Source: Rhexocercosporidium sp. MPI-PUGE-AT-0058
Lineage: Eukaryota; Ascomycota; Leotiomycetes; Helotiales
Direction: 5' to 3'
Assembly (NCBI GenBank): GCA_020746875.1
Contig: JAGTJL010000003.1
Location: forward strand, 2,914,001-2,978,000
Length of the DNA stretch: 64,000 nucleotides
Shown: positions 9,577 through 18,838 of the stretch, in pieces
How positions within the stretch are numbered: position 1 is the stretch's first letter
Layout of the letters: each line of letters starts with the position of its first letter
Notes under the pieces: generated by a model
Told to the model about the DNA's origin: nothing
Databases searched by the model: none
Seen by the model: only the letters and a program-made list of their open reading frames with translations
Translations under genes and position numbers: made by a program

Positions 9577-12500
9577 TCAAACCCCCATGTGGATGAACGG
9601 AGCCCAGACCATGGGCTGGTCAGGAAACCGTTTTTCCATCCCCTCAATCCTCCTAGTCTGCTCTCTTAACGCTCTAACGGCATGATGCAACCCTTCAACC
9701 GCTTTGTCAAAATCAATCGTACCGTCCGGGTTCAACATTTTATCCCAAACTAGTTGAGAAACGATCCCGCTTCTCTCGTCATCGACTTGCCACAGAGTTC
9801 CAATCGTTTGTGGAAACCCTGCCATCTGAAATGCTCCCGTGAGATGGATACCTTCATCTAACAGGTCCAGCTCTCTATTACTGGCTGCATGGCAGGCTGA
9901 AAGATACGCCAATCGTGCGTTGGTTACTTTGAGAGCCGTAACATCGGCTACTGTTAGGGGATTGGTTTCCCAGTCTGATAACAGCAGACTACTATTCGAT
10001 GGATTCAGAGGATCGGCAATGCCATGGCAGCTAAAGTGCGCAACGTTGCAAATTTTTAGAGCTGACAATACGTCTTGCTTGAAAGTAGGATTTTGGAGGA
10101 CGACTCTAGCGACGGCGCTCTGTGGTATCTTGTCAACCAGTTGTGAAACTTCTATATTAGCGAATTGCAAGTCCTTTTGGTTTGGTGTTAGAGTCATGGC
10201 TACAAACACTGCGTTTGTCGAGGCTGAAGTAAGTGGACGCTGATTGAGACTTCGAGAGTAGCTCAATGATCGGATCGTCGTTGCGTAAGAGGAGATGACT
10301 CGATCCAAAGCACTGTCATTCGTTTTACCAGAATGATCTCCTGCTGCATGAAGTGGGAAAATAGACATGAGGCCCACTGGAATCCACCATATTCGTGGCC
10401 ATTGATCCGTACTCTCAGCTATACCAAGTTCCAATAAGACAGGGCCGACAATTTTCTCCCATAGCCATTTGAATAGATTGTGCAGACTCTTGTTAGTCTT
10501 CTTGCGACCAACAGGATTATCGTTCCCAAGTGTTTCGAAGAACTCTCGCGCATGTTGCAAGACATCTTCTTGGTGTAGATCCTTGAGTTGCAAATGCCAC
10601 ATTCTGTCTCGTTTAACTATCAAAGCATCACTTCGTATTGATGACACATTGATTACCACGATCGCCTCATTATCTGAGAGAGATAAATCGTTGATGGAAG
10701 GACTAAGAAACGCTTTACGTAGCTTGTCGTCCGAATGAATTTGTTTCAGAATGTCATTGATTCGCTTCGTGGCCTTGATTCTGCTCTCCATGTCAAGCAT
10801 GGGACCGATTGGAAGGTTAGATGCTGTGGTGAAAGTATTAGACGACCCATCAAGCTGATCGCGAAGAGCTATGAATTCTTTCGCCAATTTTGAATCGTAT
10901 TTTTCGAGATTCGTGGTGTCTAACCGAGTCTCCAGAAGCAGGGAATTCATGACACCTCGACTCATTTCAAGTGTCTGGACAGCTTCATGACATTCGCCAC
11001 CCGACTTAAGCAGAATTGATGCTCCAATACTGCCGAGTCCAGAGAATGTAGCAATATTGTCCTGCTGGTCGAGACGACTGAGGAGACGAGGACTAATCAA
11101 AGGGAGAAGTTTCGTGGCTTCTCGGAGGAACATGATTCCCAAAGACGGGTTTTCAGACCATGTCAGGAGCATGCCGCGATAACCCGCCATTACTCGCAAC
11201 ATCGGTGGTGCGGATTCCAACTTCAAAGCCGTCTCGTAGTACTTCCTTGCTTTGTTGAAATCGTAGTAATCCTCTTTCTTCTCGTGTCGCAGCTCGTAAG
11301 CCTTTCCAAGATTGTTGAGACACATGCCTCTAATCGCAAAGTTCGTAGGCATCTTATCCGCCGCAAGTTCAAGATGAGTAATTGATTGATCAAGATACTT
11401 GAGATCTTCTATAGAAGTCTCCCTCACCACATGTCTGAGGAAACAGTTTCCAAGATTTACTAGGCAAAGATAGTGGTTCGGCTCCGACGAAGAAATATCC
11501 ACCGATGTTTGACAATATCCGACAGCATTAGTGAAATCTGTGTTCGAGCCGGCCAACTCGTAACGAATCTGTAGAGCATGCCCAAGGCAGGTGAGCCTTC
11601 CGGCGCGGGTGCGGTCGGTCTCTGGTGTCTGTCCTAGTGCTTCTTCATAGGCACTTATAGCACGGTCTAGCGCATCAGGGAGATCTAACCGTTCAAATTT
11701 TCTCACTAGTACGTTCCCAAGTGCTGCTAGAGAAGATGCATATCCAGGACGCTCCTCTAACGAAAATTCGAGAGCATTATTAATCGCCACTTCTGCATCG
11801 TCAAGCTCTTCTAAAGCACCACGAAGCTCAAACCTAGCTTGCAAAGCTGTACCAAGATTGTGCCAGATTTCAGCCGTGAATCCAGCACTCGTCGTATGCT
11901 GCAAAGCTTGCTTGTACATCCCCACAGCTTCATCGAGAGTGTCTGGTGAGCCTGAGAGTTCGTACTTTCGCAAGAGAACATTTCCCAGAGCATCTTTTGA
12001 TTGAGCTCGGAGATGTGCTTCACTCAATCTCAAGTTCACGGCTCGAGTACAGACGACAACTGCAAGTTCCAAGTCAGGTTCCGAGCCTGTTTCCTCGAAT
12101 CTCATACGGAGAACATTCCCTTGGTTCACGAGCATTTTCTCGAAGCTCGGATGCTGTGGGTCTGTCATATCAGCCGCGAGATTAAGTAGCTCAATAGCAT
12201 TGTCCAAGTCGCTTTTCTTCCGGTCAATCTTGAAGCGGGAAGCTAAAGAACCCCCAAGATTCGCACTCATTGCTGAGAGTCCTGGCAGTCTTTGCTCCTG
12301 TGCTAAACCGACGGCCTCCCATCCGTAGCCAATTGAACTTTCCAAATCAAGTACGGAGTTTGTATTTGCATAGTTTGCATACAGAACGCTTGCATAGTTA
12401 TCCAGGATGAGGGCTCTCAAAGGATGTTGGTCGTCCGTTGACAAGACTGCTTCGTACCCAACTTCCAAAGCTTCGTTTAAGTCCGATTGATCGTGGCCCA

Positions 12501-13011
12501 CTTCATATCGTGTTGTCAATGCACCACACAGGTTACAACAAATTGCCGCTGTGCTTGCAGATGGAAGGCTCAGCGCATCATGGTAGATCTTTATACACGA
12601 ATCTAGATCCGATGGGTCACCACGGTGGTTGTACCGAGCTTGAAGCGCCATAGCGTGGTTTTTCAAAACAGCTGGTCGGATATCGCTCGCGACATGGGTG
12701 GTAGCCTGGCTGGTATATTCCACGAAGAAATCCAGATCGGCTTCATTCCCGGTCTGATCGTACCTGAGCTGATGTACTATTCCAAGGTTATTAAGATACC
12801 TGGCTTTCTTGACGGGATCGGATTCGCATCCGATAGCTTCTGAATATAGTTCCCGAGCCGCTTCCAGGTTTTCATTGGCTCGGTGAGCTGAGAAACAGGC
12901 TTGATGTGCTTTTGCAAGCTCATACAAAGCCCATGCTCTACCTGGTGCGTCAATGGGAATGCTTTGCAAGGTTGCTTCAGCAGCAGTAACTGCGGCTAAG
13001 CTTGAGTCCAT
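9577..13011 (-). CDS. TPR-CHAT caspase-like protease
   Basis: A 1144-aa single-exon protein. Residues of about 30-620 form roughly twelve TPR-like repeats of about 50 aa with the pattern NLGxxLxxRYExxGxxxDLDxAI. The C-terminal third is a CHAT (caspase HetF-associated) domain: the catalytic His lies in AHFSCHG (about His996) and the catalytic Cys in LAYLSACHAA (about Cys1040), followed by the conserved GFPQTIGTLWQVDD block. Both dyad residues are present, so activity is likely. I start at the ATG at 13011; the frame is open for eight codons further but begins with TTG. It is transcribed divergently from the gasdermin-like gene with a 308-bp shared promoter. CHAT proteases neighbouring gasdermin genes are known in fungi, where the protease is thought to cleave the pore former on sensing a cue. 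The TPR array is the likely sensor or scaffold. Confidence 0.88.
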   Translation of the reverse strand: MDSSLAAVTAAEATLQSIPIDAPGRAWALYELAKAHQACFSAHRANENLEAARELYSEAIGCESDPVKKARYLNNLGIVHQLRYDQTGNEADLDFFVEYTSQATTHVASDIRPAVLKNHAMALQARYNHRGDPSDLDSCIKIYHDALSLPSASTAAICCNLCGALTTRYEVGHDQSDLNEALEVGYEAVLSTDDQHPLRALILDNYASVLYANYANTNSVLDLESSIGYGWEAVGLAQEQRLPGLSAMSANLGGSLASRFKIDRKKSDLDNAIELLNLAADMTDPQHPSFEKMLVNQGNVLRMRFEETGSEPDLELAVVVCTRAVNLRLSEAHLRAQSKDALGNVLLRKYELSGSPDTLDEAVGMYKQALQHTTSAGFTAEIWHNLGTALQARFELRGALEELDDAEVAINNALEFSLEERPGYASSLAALGNVLVRKFERLDLPDALDRAISAYEEALGQTPETDRTRAGRLTCLGHALQIRYELAGSNTDFTNAVGYCQTSVDISSSEPNHYLCLVNLGNCFLRHVVRETSIEDLKYLDQSITHLELAADKMPTNFAIRGMCLNNLGKAYELRHEKKEDYYDFNKARKYYETALKLESAPPMLRVMAGYRGMLLTWSENPSLGIMFLREATKLLPLISPRLLSRLDQQDNIATFSGLGSIGASILLKSGGECHEAVQTLEMSRGVMNSLLLETRLDTTNLEKYDSKLAKEFIALRDQLDGSSNTFTTASNLPIGPMLDMESRIKATKRINDILKQIHSDDKLRKAFLSPSINDLSLSDNEAIVVINVSSIRSDALIVKRDRMWHLQLKDLHQEDVLQHAREFFETLGNDNPVGRKKTNKSLHNLFKWLWEKIVGPVLLELGIAESTDQWPRIWWIPVGLMSIFPLHAAGDHSGKTNDSALDRVISSYATTIRSLSYSRSLNQRPLTSASTNAVFVAMTLTPNQKDLQFANIEVSQLVDKIPQSAVARVVLQNPTFKQDVLSALKICNVAHFSCHGIADPLNPSNSSLLLSDWETNPLTVADVTALKVTNARLAYLSACHAASNRELDLLDEGIHLTGAFQMAGFPQTIGTLWQVDDERSGIVSQLVWDKMLNPDGTIDFDKAVEGLHHAVRALREQTRRIEGMEKRFPDQPMVWAPFIHMGV

Positions 13012-13319
13012 GGCTGTGATACCGTCCGGCTGCAAGACTTGGAAGCAAAAATTGTGTGCCTCGAAACAAATTCGTAATACTCTTCGATATTCAATCAGGC
13101 TGGGAAACAGAACCGCAAGCTTCCACAGGCAAAGGTAGATCTTGCTGTAGCCTGACGTGGCAAGGTGGTGGCGTATTTAGCTCCGCGGGTGATGTATGGC
13201 AAGGCTGCAACCTTCTCTTCCTCATCACATCTACATATATTTCTTATGACATCTGGTATCAAAGCAATAAGCTATATTAAACTATCACATCACGATTCAT
13301 TCGGACACTGGCTAATAAA
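13012..13319. promoter_or_regulatory. Shared bidirectional promoter of the CHAT/gasdermin pair
   Basis: The 308 bp between the two divergent ATGs must contain both promoters. The side next to the gasdermin start is AT-rich (AGCAATAAGCTATATTAAAC region, then CTAATAAA before the ATG). No binding site is assigned. A shared promoter would couple expression of protease and substrate. Confidence 0.55.
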
Positions 13320-14180
13320 ATGCCTCAAAACACTCTTTCAGTGTTCATGAATGGGTACCTGGACCCATCTCAGGTAGCCATAGGCAGACTCGTTCTCGAT
13401 ATGAAGAGTCCGGGACAGAACTTCTGTCCCTACGGAGCCCTCGATCTCAAAGAGGACGATGTCTCTAAAGCGCCATTTTCCAACCTGAAGTCACTCTCAA
13501 ACTCCGAGTCTTCATCTAGCTTCAAGCTCGCTCTCTCAAAAGTGCTTCAGCTCTTCGCTTCAAAGTCTCGAACAACCGTTGACGATATCTCTACAAAGAA
13601 GGCGATACGTCACCAATTGCTCAACGTCAATTTGAAGTTCGAGAAGATGTTCGAGAACGACGAGATCAAGAAGTGGTTGGAGAAGGTTATTTTGACGGGG
13701 TCAGACATCTATATGGTTGTGGGGTTGCATACACTTCAAGATGCGTCGATCAGCCTCAATCGAGATGTATCCACAGAGGCTGGAGCCAAAATTCAGGCTC
13801 CAATAGCAGATACCTTGGCCCCAGGTCTTGCAGCTGTTCCAGGCGTGAAAGAAGCTCTCGATGTCAAGCTCGAAGGTACTCATACTTCCAAAAGCTCACT
13901 TGGAGCCTCATTCGTTGCTCCCGGAGAACGCATCATTGCGGTTCAATACCAAAAGGTCGCTGTAAAAATGCTCTCTTCGAAGGGCATCAAGGGCCTTGCC
14001 GATGCTAGGTTGAAGAAGAAGACAACTTGGCAGGCATTTGGCGCTGCAAGAGGCGATTCAGAACTCGATACCTTCGAAATCAGCTTGGCCGAAGAAATAG
14101 ATGATGATGATATCGCAGAGGATGGTGACTTTGAGGCTATGTCTGTGGGTGATGGCGAGGTGTTTGTGATTTTGGCTTGA
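13320..14180 (+). CDS. Gasdermin-like pore-forming cell-death protein
   Basis: A 286-aa single-exon protein starting at ATG in a CTAATAAAATG context. Length (fungal gasdermins are about 250-300 aa), the N-terminal YLDPSQVAIGRLVLD block, the strand-like SDIYMVVGLHTLQDASISL (residues 128-146, comparable to the VxEVLQT strand of animal gasdermins) and the later PGERIIAVQY strand all fit the gasdermin N-terminal pore domain. Residues 230-244 are basic (RLKKKTTWQAFGAAR); residues 247-286 are strongly acidic with a DDDD run. This suggests a protease-accessible linker and a short inhibitory tail. Neighbouring a CHAT protease head-to-head strongly supports the call. Expected site of action: plasma or organelle membrane after cleavage. 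Assignment is by pattern and context, not by search. Confidence 0.72.
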   Translation: MPQNTLSVFMNGYLDPSQVAIGRLVLDMKSPGQNFCPYGALDLKEDDVSKAPFSNLKSLSNSESSSSFKLALSKVLQLFASKSRTTVDDISTKKAIRHQLLNVNLKFEKMFENDEIKKWLEKVILTGSDIYMVVGLHTLQDASISLNRDVSTEAGAKIQAPIADTLAPGLAAVPGVKEALDVKLEGTHTSKSSLGASFVAPGERIIAVQYQKVAVKMLSSKGIKGLADARLKKKTTWQAFGAARGDSELDTFEISLAEEIDDDDIAEDGDFEAMSVGDGEVFVILA

Positions 14181-14905
14181 ACGAAAGTCCTCGCTTGGTT
14201 TAGGGCGGGATCTAAATCGGAAGGCTTGGATAACGAAATGCTTCTTGCGGGCTCAAGATGAGCCTAAGACAACCTCTTCGCGGTTAGATCAAATAAACCG
14301 AGATTGCTTGATCTTGTCGGTACTAGTCTACTAAATTCTACTATCTTGATTGCAAGCTGTCACGCCTTGCTTAGCCCCCTTGACACTTAAATTTGATGCT
14401 AAATCATCACTTTCACGACGGTCTATCTCGATGGTCCGGATGGTGGCGAGTTATGCTGCAGATATTGGTTATGTAGAAGAGCATGTGGAAAAGACTTCTT
14501 GCGTGTCATCATGACGACCTCACTTGAGCTTGTGTCGGACTTGAAGCTTTCGTATTATTAGAGATCACTTAGACTTATAATGATGTAGAATTGTCATATT
14601 GCATCCGCCAATACGTGTACTGCAATACACTGCTGAGAAAACTGACACTCAGATCAACAGATCTCGGTCGCAAGGTAATGTTTTCCGCCAAAGCATGTTT
14701 CAGAAAATCCACAGCACCTGTTGATTCACCCGCATTCAATATAATTTCGAGCGTCGAAGTCGAGTAAATCTGAAATGGTGCCATAAAATTCTAAAGACAT
14801 TCGAAAGTACGAAAAACATTGGGTATGACATCGGTCAAAGATAACATCCTATTCTCGAAGTAACTCAAACAAGCTAAGAAATTCCCTTCATCCACATCCC
14901 CCAGT
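14181..14905. other. Intergenic, no gene supported
   Basis: Gasdermin 3' flank. One 69-codon minus-strand frame (14575-14784) has no motif and poor coding character. Nothing else is seen. Confidence 0.55.
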
Positions 14906-15439
14906 CTATTTCCCTTTCCTCATCCTCTGGCCGTCATCATCCACATGAATGTCCGAAACGTAATTAGGTGAGTTCGAATCGCGAAGCTCAGACATAGAAG
15001 GGACCTTTCGTGCTCCCGGGCGGTGCATATTAATATTAGCAAGACGACGTTGGGACAGCACATTTCTCTTCCCTGATCGTCAGCCTCCAGTCCGCTGTCC
15101 GCCTTGAGGAGACTGGCCTATACCACCACCACCGTTTGCGTTGAAAGCCGCCCCAAAAAGGTTGGGAACTTGAGCAACACCGCCTGCACATCCTACAGCG
15201 TTTGGCTTATTGAAGAAGAAACCCAATCCAAAGGGTTAATAATCTAGCCAGGGGGTTAATCCAGGTACGCCTGCGCCAATGGCTAGACCAGTCCAAGCAC
15301 CAGTGTTCAGGTTGAGGTTGTTGGCTGCCATGAGTTTTTGCACTTGCAGCGGGATTTGCTAAGGCAGTTATTGAAGCGGAGTTAGTAGCAATTGTTGCTG
15401 TTGCTGTAAAGGACCCTGTCCGTTTGGAGGGAAGTTCAT
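14906..15439 (-). pseudogene. Relic of a Gln/Gly-rich protein with four in-frame stops
   Basis: From an ATG at 15439 a single frame of 178 codons runs to a TAG at 14906-14908. It is interrupted by stops whose 5' bases are at 15370 (TAA), 15361 (TAG), 15238 (TAA) and 15082 (TGA). The rest reads as sensible protein: a Gln run after NFPPNGQGPL, a Gly/Ala/Asn-rich middle, then a basic segment and the tail DIHVDDDGQRMRKGK. Every stop is one C-to-T change from Gln (CAA/CAG) or Arg (CGA). I do not recognise the family. No frameshift is needed, which matches the NLR relic's style of decay. Confidence 0.55.
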
Positions 15440-16390
15440 GATGTCTCTTAGCTCTTAGCTCTTAGCTCTTGCTATGTTTAGAACAGTTGAGGGATGTCTC
15501 GTGTCTTGGCGTCTTGGAATGGGAAGCAACGGAGATAGGAAAGCTTTCAAATGAGAGAGAAAATGGAATTTGGCTGGTACTTATACCCCTCTCCAGAGAT
15601 TGTTGGAATAATACATATTGTACTGTACTCATGCCACGAACGGAGAGGACGAAGCTGGATTCGGCTCGCTAAAATGTTGGGAGTAAATAATCACCCCATA
15701 GCGAGTATTCACAACTTTGCATATCAGAGTCACTCAAAAGTGGGGTCGAGGATAGAATGTGTTATCCAAAATATCAAAAAGAAGGACATTTGGCGCTGCA
15801 ACGTAGGAGAGCTGGATATATATAAACGTGCGTGACTCGCTCTCTAGCCCTAGGATAGCGATAACGTATTGCAACCAGGGGACATGGACATTACAACTAT
15901 CACGCCCAGTATTGCTTGAACTTTTAAGCTGTGCATTCTTTCACATGTCAAACCACAGTAGCTTGGGAAGATTTTCACGGCCAAGGAAACTGCATCACCG
16001 AGTGTCTCTGCTTGTCTCGTGAGTTGTAGCCTTATCCATCATCAATGTATTCACATGTACACGCACACATTCCGACGTAGAGGACGTACGTTCGGTGAAT
16101 CTGCAATGTGTCTATTTCCAAAAAAAAAAAAAAAAATTCCGCAATGTTTTCACACCTCCTCTCATCTCATCTTTGAAATGTATCTATCTGTGGCCCGCTC
16201 CTCCGTACTTTTCGTAGATAATCCTACATGTATCGGCCCATCCCTCATCTGGCTCCAAACGCCCGAATCCTCCCATCCATCATGATATTCGCTTTTCGCA
16301 ATCCCTAACGCCATGCATTCGTTTCTAATCAAACCCCAACGCCTCGAGTCCCAGGATACAGTTCCATGAGAATATTCCCAAAGCAGGCGC
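15440..16390. other. Intergenic, Arp8 3' flank with poly-A tract
   Basis: Contains the tandem AGCTCTT repeat at 15445-15470 and an A16-17 run near 16121-16137. Short open frames lack motifs. This is the 3' side of Arp8 and the 5' side of the relic at 14906-15439. Confidence 0.5.
15445..15470 (+). repeat. Tandem 7-mer (TTAGCTC)n, about 3.7 copies
   Basis: CTTAGCTCTTAGCTCTTAGC pattern immediately 5' of the relic's start codon on the minus strand. Confidence 0.8.
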
Positions 16391-18838
16391 TCAGTAATTC
16401 CACAGCACCTTATGATGTAATGCCCTACTCCCCAACCTCTCGTACTCCAACTTTCCCATCCAACTCTCATGCGTAGTCATTCTAGCATAGACACTCGCAC
16501 CCTTCCACACCACAACCTGACCATCCATATCTCTTGGTGCAGAACCGACGAGGAGTTTATCGGCGATATCGGGTCTCTTGGCCTTGAGTTTCTCTTCGAG
16601 GAAGGGCCCGAAGCCGGGTGTCTTGGATCCACCGCCTATGACCATTATGCCGCCGAAGAAGTCACGAAGCTTCTTCTCGTCACCGCGGGCTGCGTGTGTA
16701 ATGCTAGTTATGATCGCTTGGTCAAGAGGGGCGATGGGGAGGATACTGTCGCGCTCAATGGCGAGGTCTTTCTGTGTGCGCGCGTGCTGATCGACGAACA
16801 TACCTGCTGGAGGGATGGGAGTGCCGCTGTTGTGGGTGCCATTTCCGAATTGGGTTCCAAATTGATTTCCATTTTGGTAGGCACTGCCGTTGGGGCCTGG
16901 AGAACCTCCGTTCGTACCGTTGGCACCGAAGACGAAAGGACCTGATGGAACAGGTGTGTTTGCTCCCTCCGGTGCTGGGGATCCAGCTGCGGATGTGACG
17001 CGTGAGTTGCCGTTGGTTTCGTTCTCCATACGGGAGAGGAATGGATTTGGCTTCTCCTTGGATGGAGTAGCGAGGTCTGGGTTTCCGTTCATTGAAAGTC
17101 CGTTGGCAGTTGTAGCAATTGAAGGCTTGATGGAAGTCAAGATTGCTAGTTGAGCTGCTGAAGTAGGATCATCCGGGATGTCAACGTCATACGCATTGTA
17201 TGAGCGATCAATGAACTTTCGACGTCCAGCCAATTTATGGCTATTGTCGAAAAGCGATGGGTCCCAAAAGCCCATAGGCGCCAGAATGACTTCATCGTAT
17301 GTCTTGAACGAGTACTTGTGTGTTGGCTGATTTGGAACTCGTAAATGGAAATCGTGTGTTCTGCCTGCAATTTCAGAGTAGTTCAATGTGCAATAATTGA
17401 TCTTGAGCTCCTCGGCAAGTAGGAAATCATATCGACGCTTGAGGTTGATATCGGAGTACGGGAAATGGTCATGTAGCATCATCTTGATGAAGGTGTCGGT
17501 GACATCAGCACCGCCCTGCTTCAGGTTGATTCTTGAGTCTTCGACGCACATGCCATCCTCGACGCAGCAGATAGATGTCTTCTGGGCACCAATATCAACA
17601 ATGCAGGCACTGGTATAACCAGCACCATAGGTTCCTGCTAAGCTCTCCTGCACGAAGGCAACCTGCTTGAACCCGAATCCAGTCATGCACATCTCCAGAA
17701 GCTGCTCGACATACCGTTTGTCATACAGATCAGGAATGACAATAACACAACTCATCTGCTCCCATTCGAGGCTGTGAGTTAGACCTAGCTCTTTCCGGAT
17801 AGATGATTCGATGACAGCTTCGAAATCATCGAACAGATGCTCCTTGGTCATGTAATCATTCTCGTGAAACCATCCTTGCTGAATTGGCCAGAATATCTTG
17901 TAAGGAGGTTCCGATTCGTCCGGGATTCGAAGAGCCTCCATCCCTGTGAAGTATGAAGCCGTACTTTTCTCATCCTTGGTGACATCCGTCCACTCTATTC
18001 TGATGGGGTCGTTATGCTCTGGGATCTTCTCCGGCACCGCCCGTCGATTGAAGTTGATAACCAACTCCTTGGAATTCGGCAAGACCTTGAACTTATTTGC
18101 GCGCATTTCAACCTTCAATGCACTGGCCATCTTGGTCATCCTCTTCGAGAACTCCTCCCCAAACAGCTGTTCCGGTGTACCATCGAGCTTCTGGCGTTTT
18201 GGACGTGCTTCGTACTCCTGCGACTCGCACTCCTTCCACTTGCAGGCGATATTCATCGGAATGCTCTTGGGCAGGGCATCGCTCGCAAGGCCGATTCTGA
18301 GGTTCTGACTGCCTGGGTGTATGACAATAATCTTGGAGAAGTCCTCGCCATCGCCAGCTTCCTCCTCATTCTCGTCCAGATCTCCGTCGGCGTTCGTGGG
18401 GATAGGGACGTCGGTGTTTCCTGTACGTGCCAATGCTCGGTCCCTGTCTTTCGCATTTCGTATCATCTTATCTCGATTGGCTTCATTCTGAAGACGGAAA
18501 GGGAGGATTTGGTCATCGCGCTTCATATACTCTCTGTCAAAGAGTCAGCCATTGCACTTAGAAACTTGGGGCTCGATGTGGAATCGAATTGAAGTTGGGG
18601 CATGCTCGAATGGACTGGGCCCGTTGAGTTGTGGAATGGCAGACAAAGACGTACGTGTAGTAGTTCTTCTGGTTGATCATGGGAACCTCTGGCCAGCTTG
18701 ACTGCTTCATGTTGTTATCGGTGCGCTCGAGTCCTACAGAGTTGCGCAGGTCAGTCTCGAGAGTTTTGTGGTTGTGGTAAGCTGGTTGTTCGTACCTTCC
18801 TCGCGCAAGAGCGCCTTCCCCGATTTCTTGCCCACCAT
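16391..18838 (-). CDS. ARP8: Actin-related protein 8, INO80 chromatin remodeller subunit
   Basis: Three exons on the minus strand: 18796-18838, 18655-18733 and 16391-18533, giving 754 aa. Introns have GTACG/GTACGT donors and TAG/CAG acceptors and restore the conserved start MVGKKSGKALLREEGLERTD. The protein shows actin-fold blocks: IIVIHPGSQNLRIGLASDALP (phosphate 1 region), FVQESLAGTYGAG, CIVDIGAQKTSICCVEDG (phosphate 2), and FFGGIMVIGGGSKTPGFGPF near the C-terminus. A long Asn/Gly/Pro-rich insertion in the C-terminal half and the N-terminal extension are typical of Arp8 and not of actin. With Arp4, actin and the HSA region of Ino80 it forms the nucleosome-binding module that acts in transcription and DNA repair in the nucleus. 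Confidence 0.95.

Noticed and set aside
13012..13035. Eight extra codons at the start of the CHAT frame
   Set aside because: They begin with TTG, and the preceding CTTGCAG looks like a splice acceptor by chance; no upstream ATG is in frame, so the ATG at 13011 was chosen.
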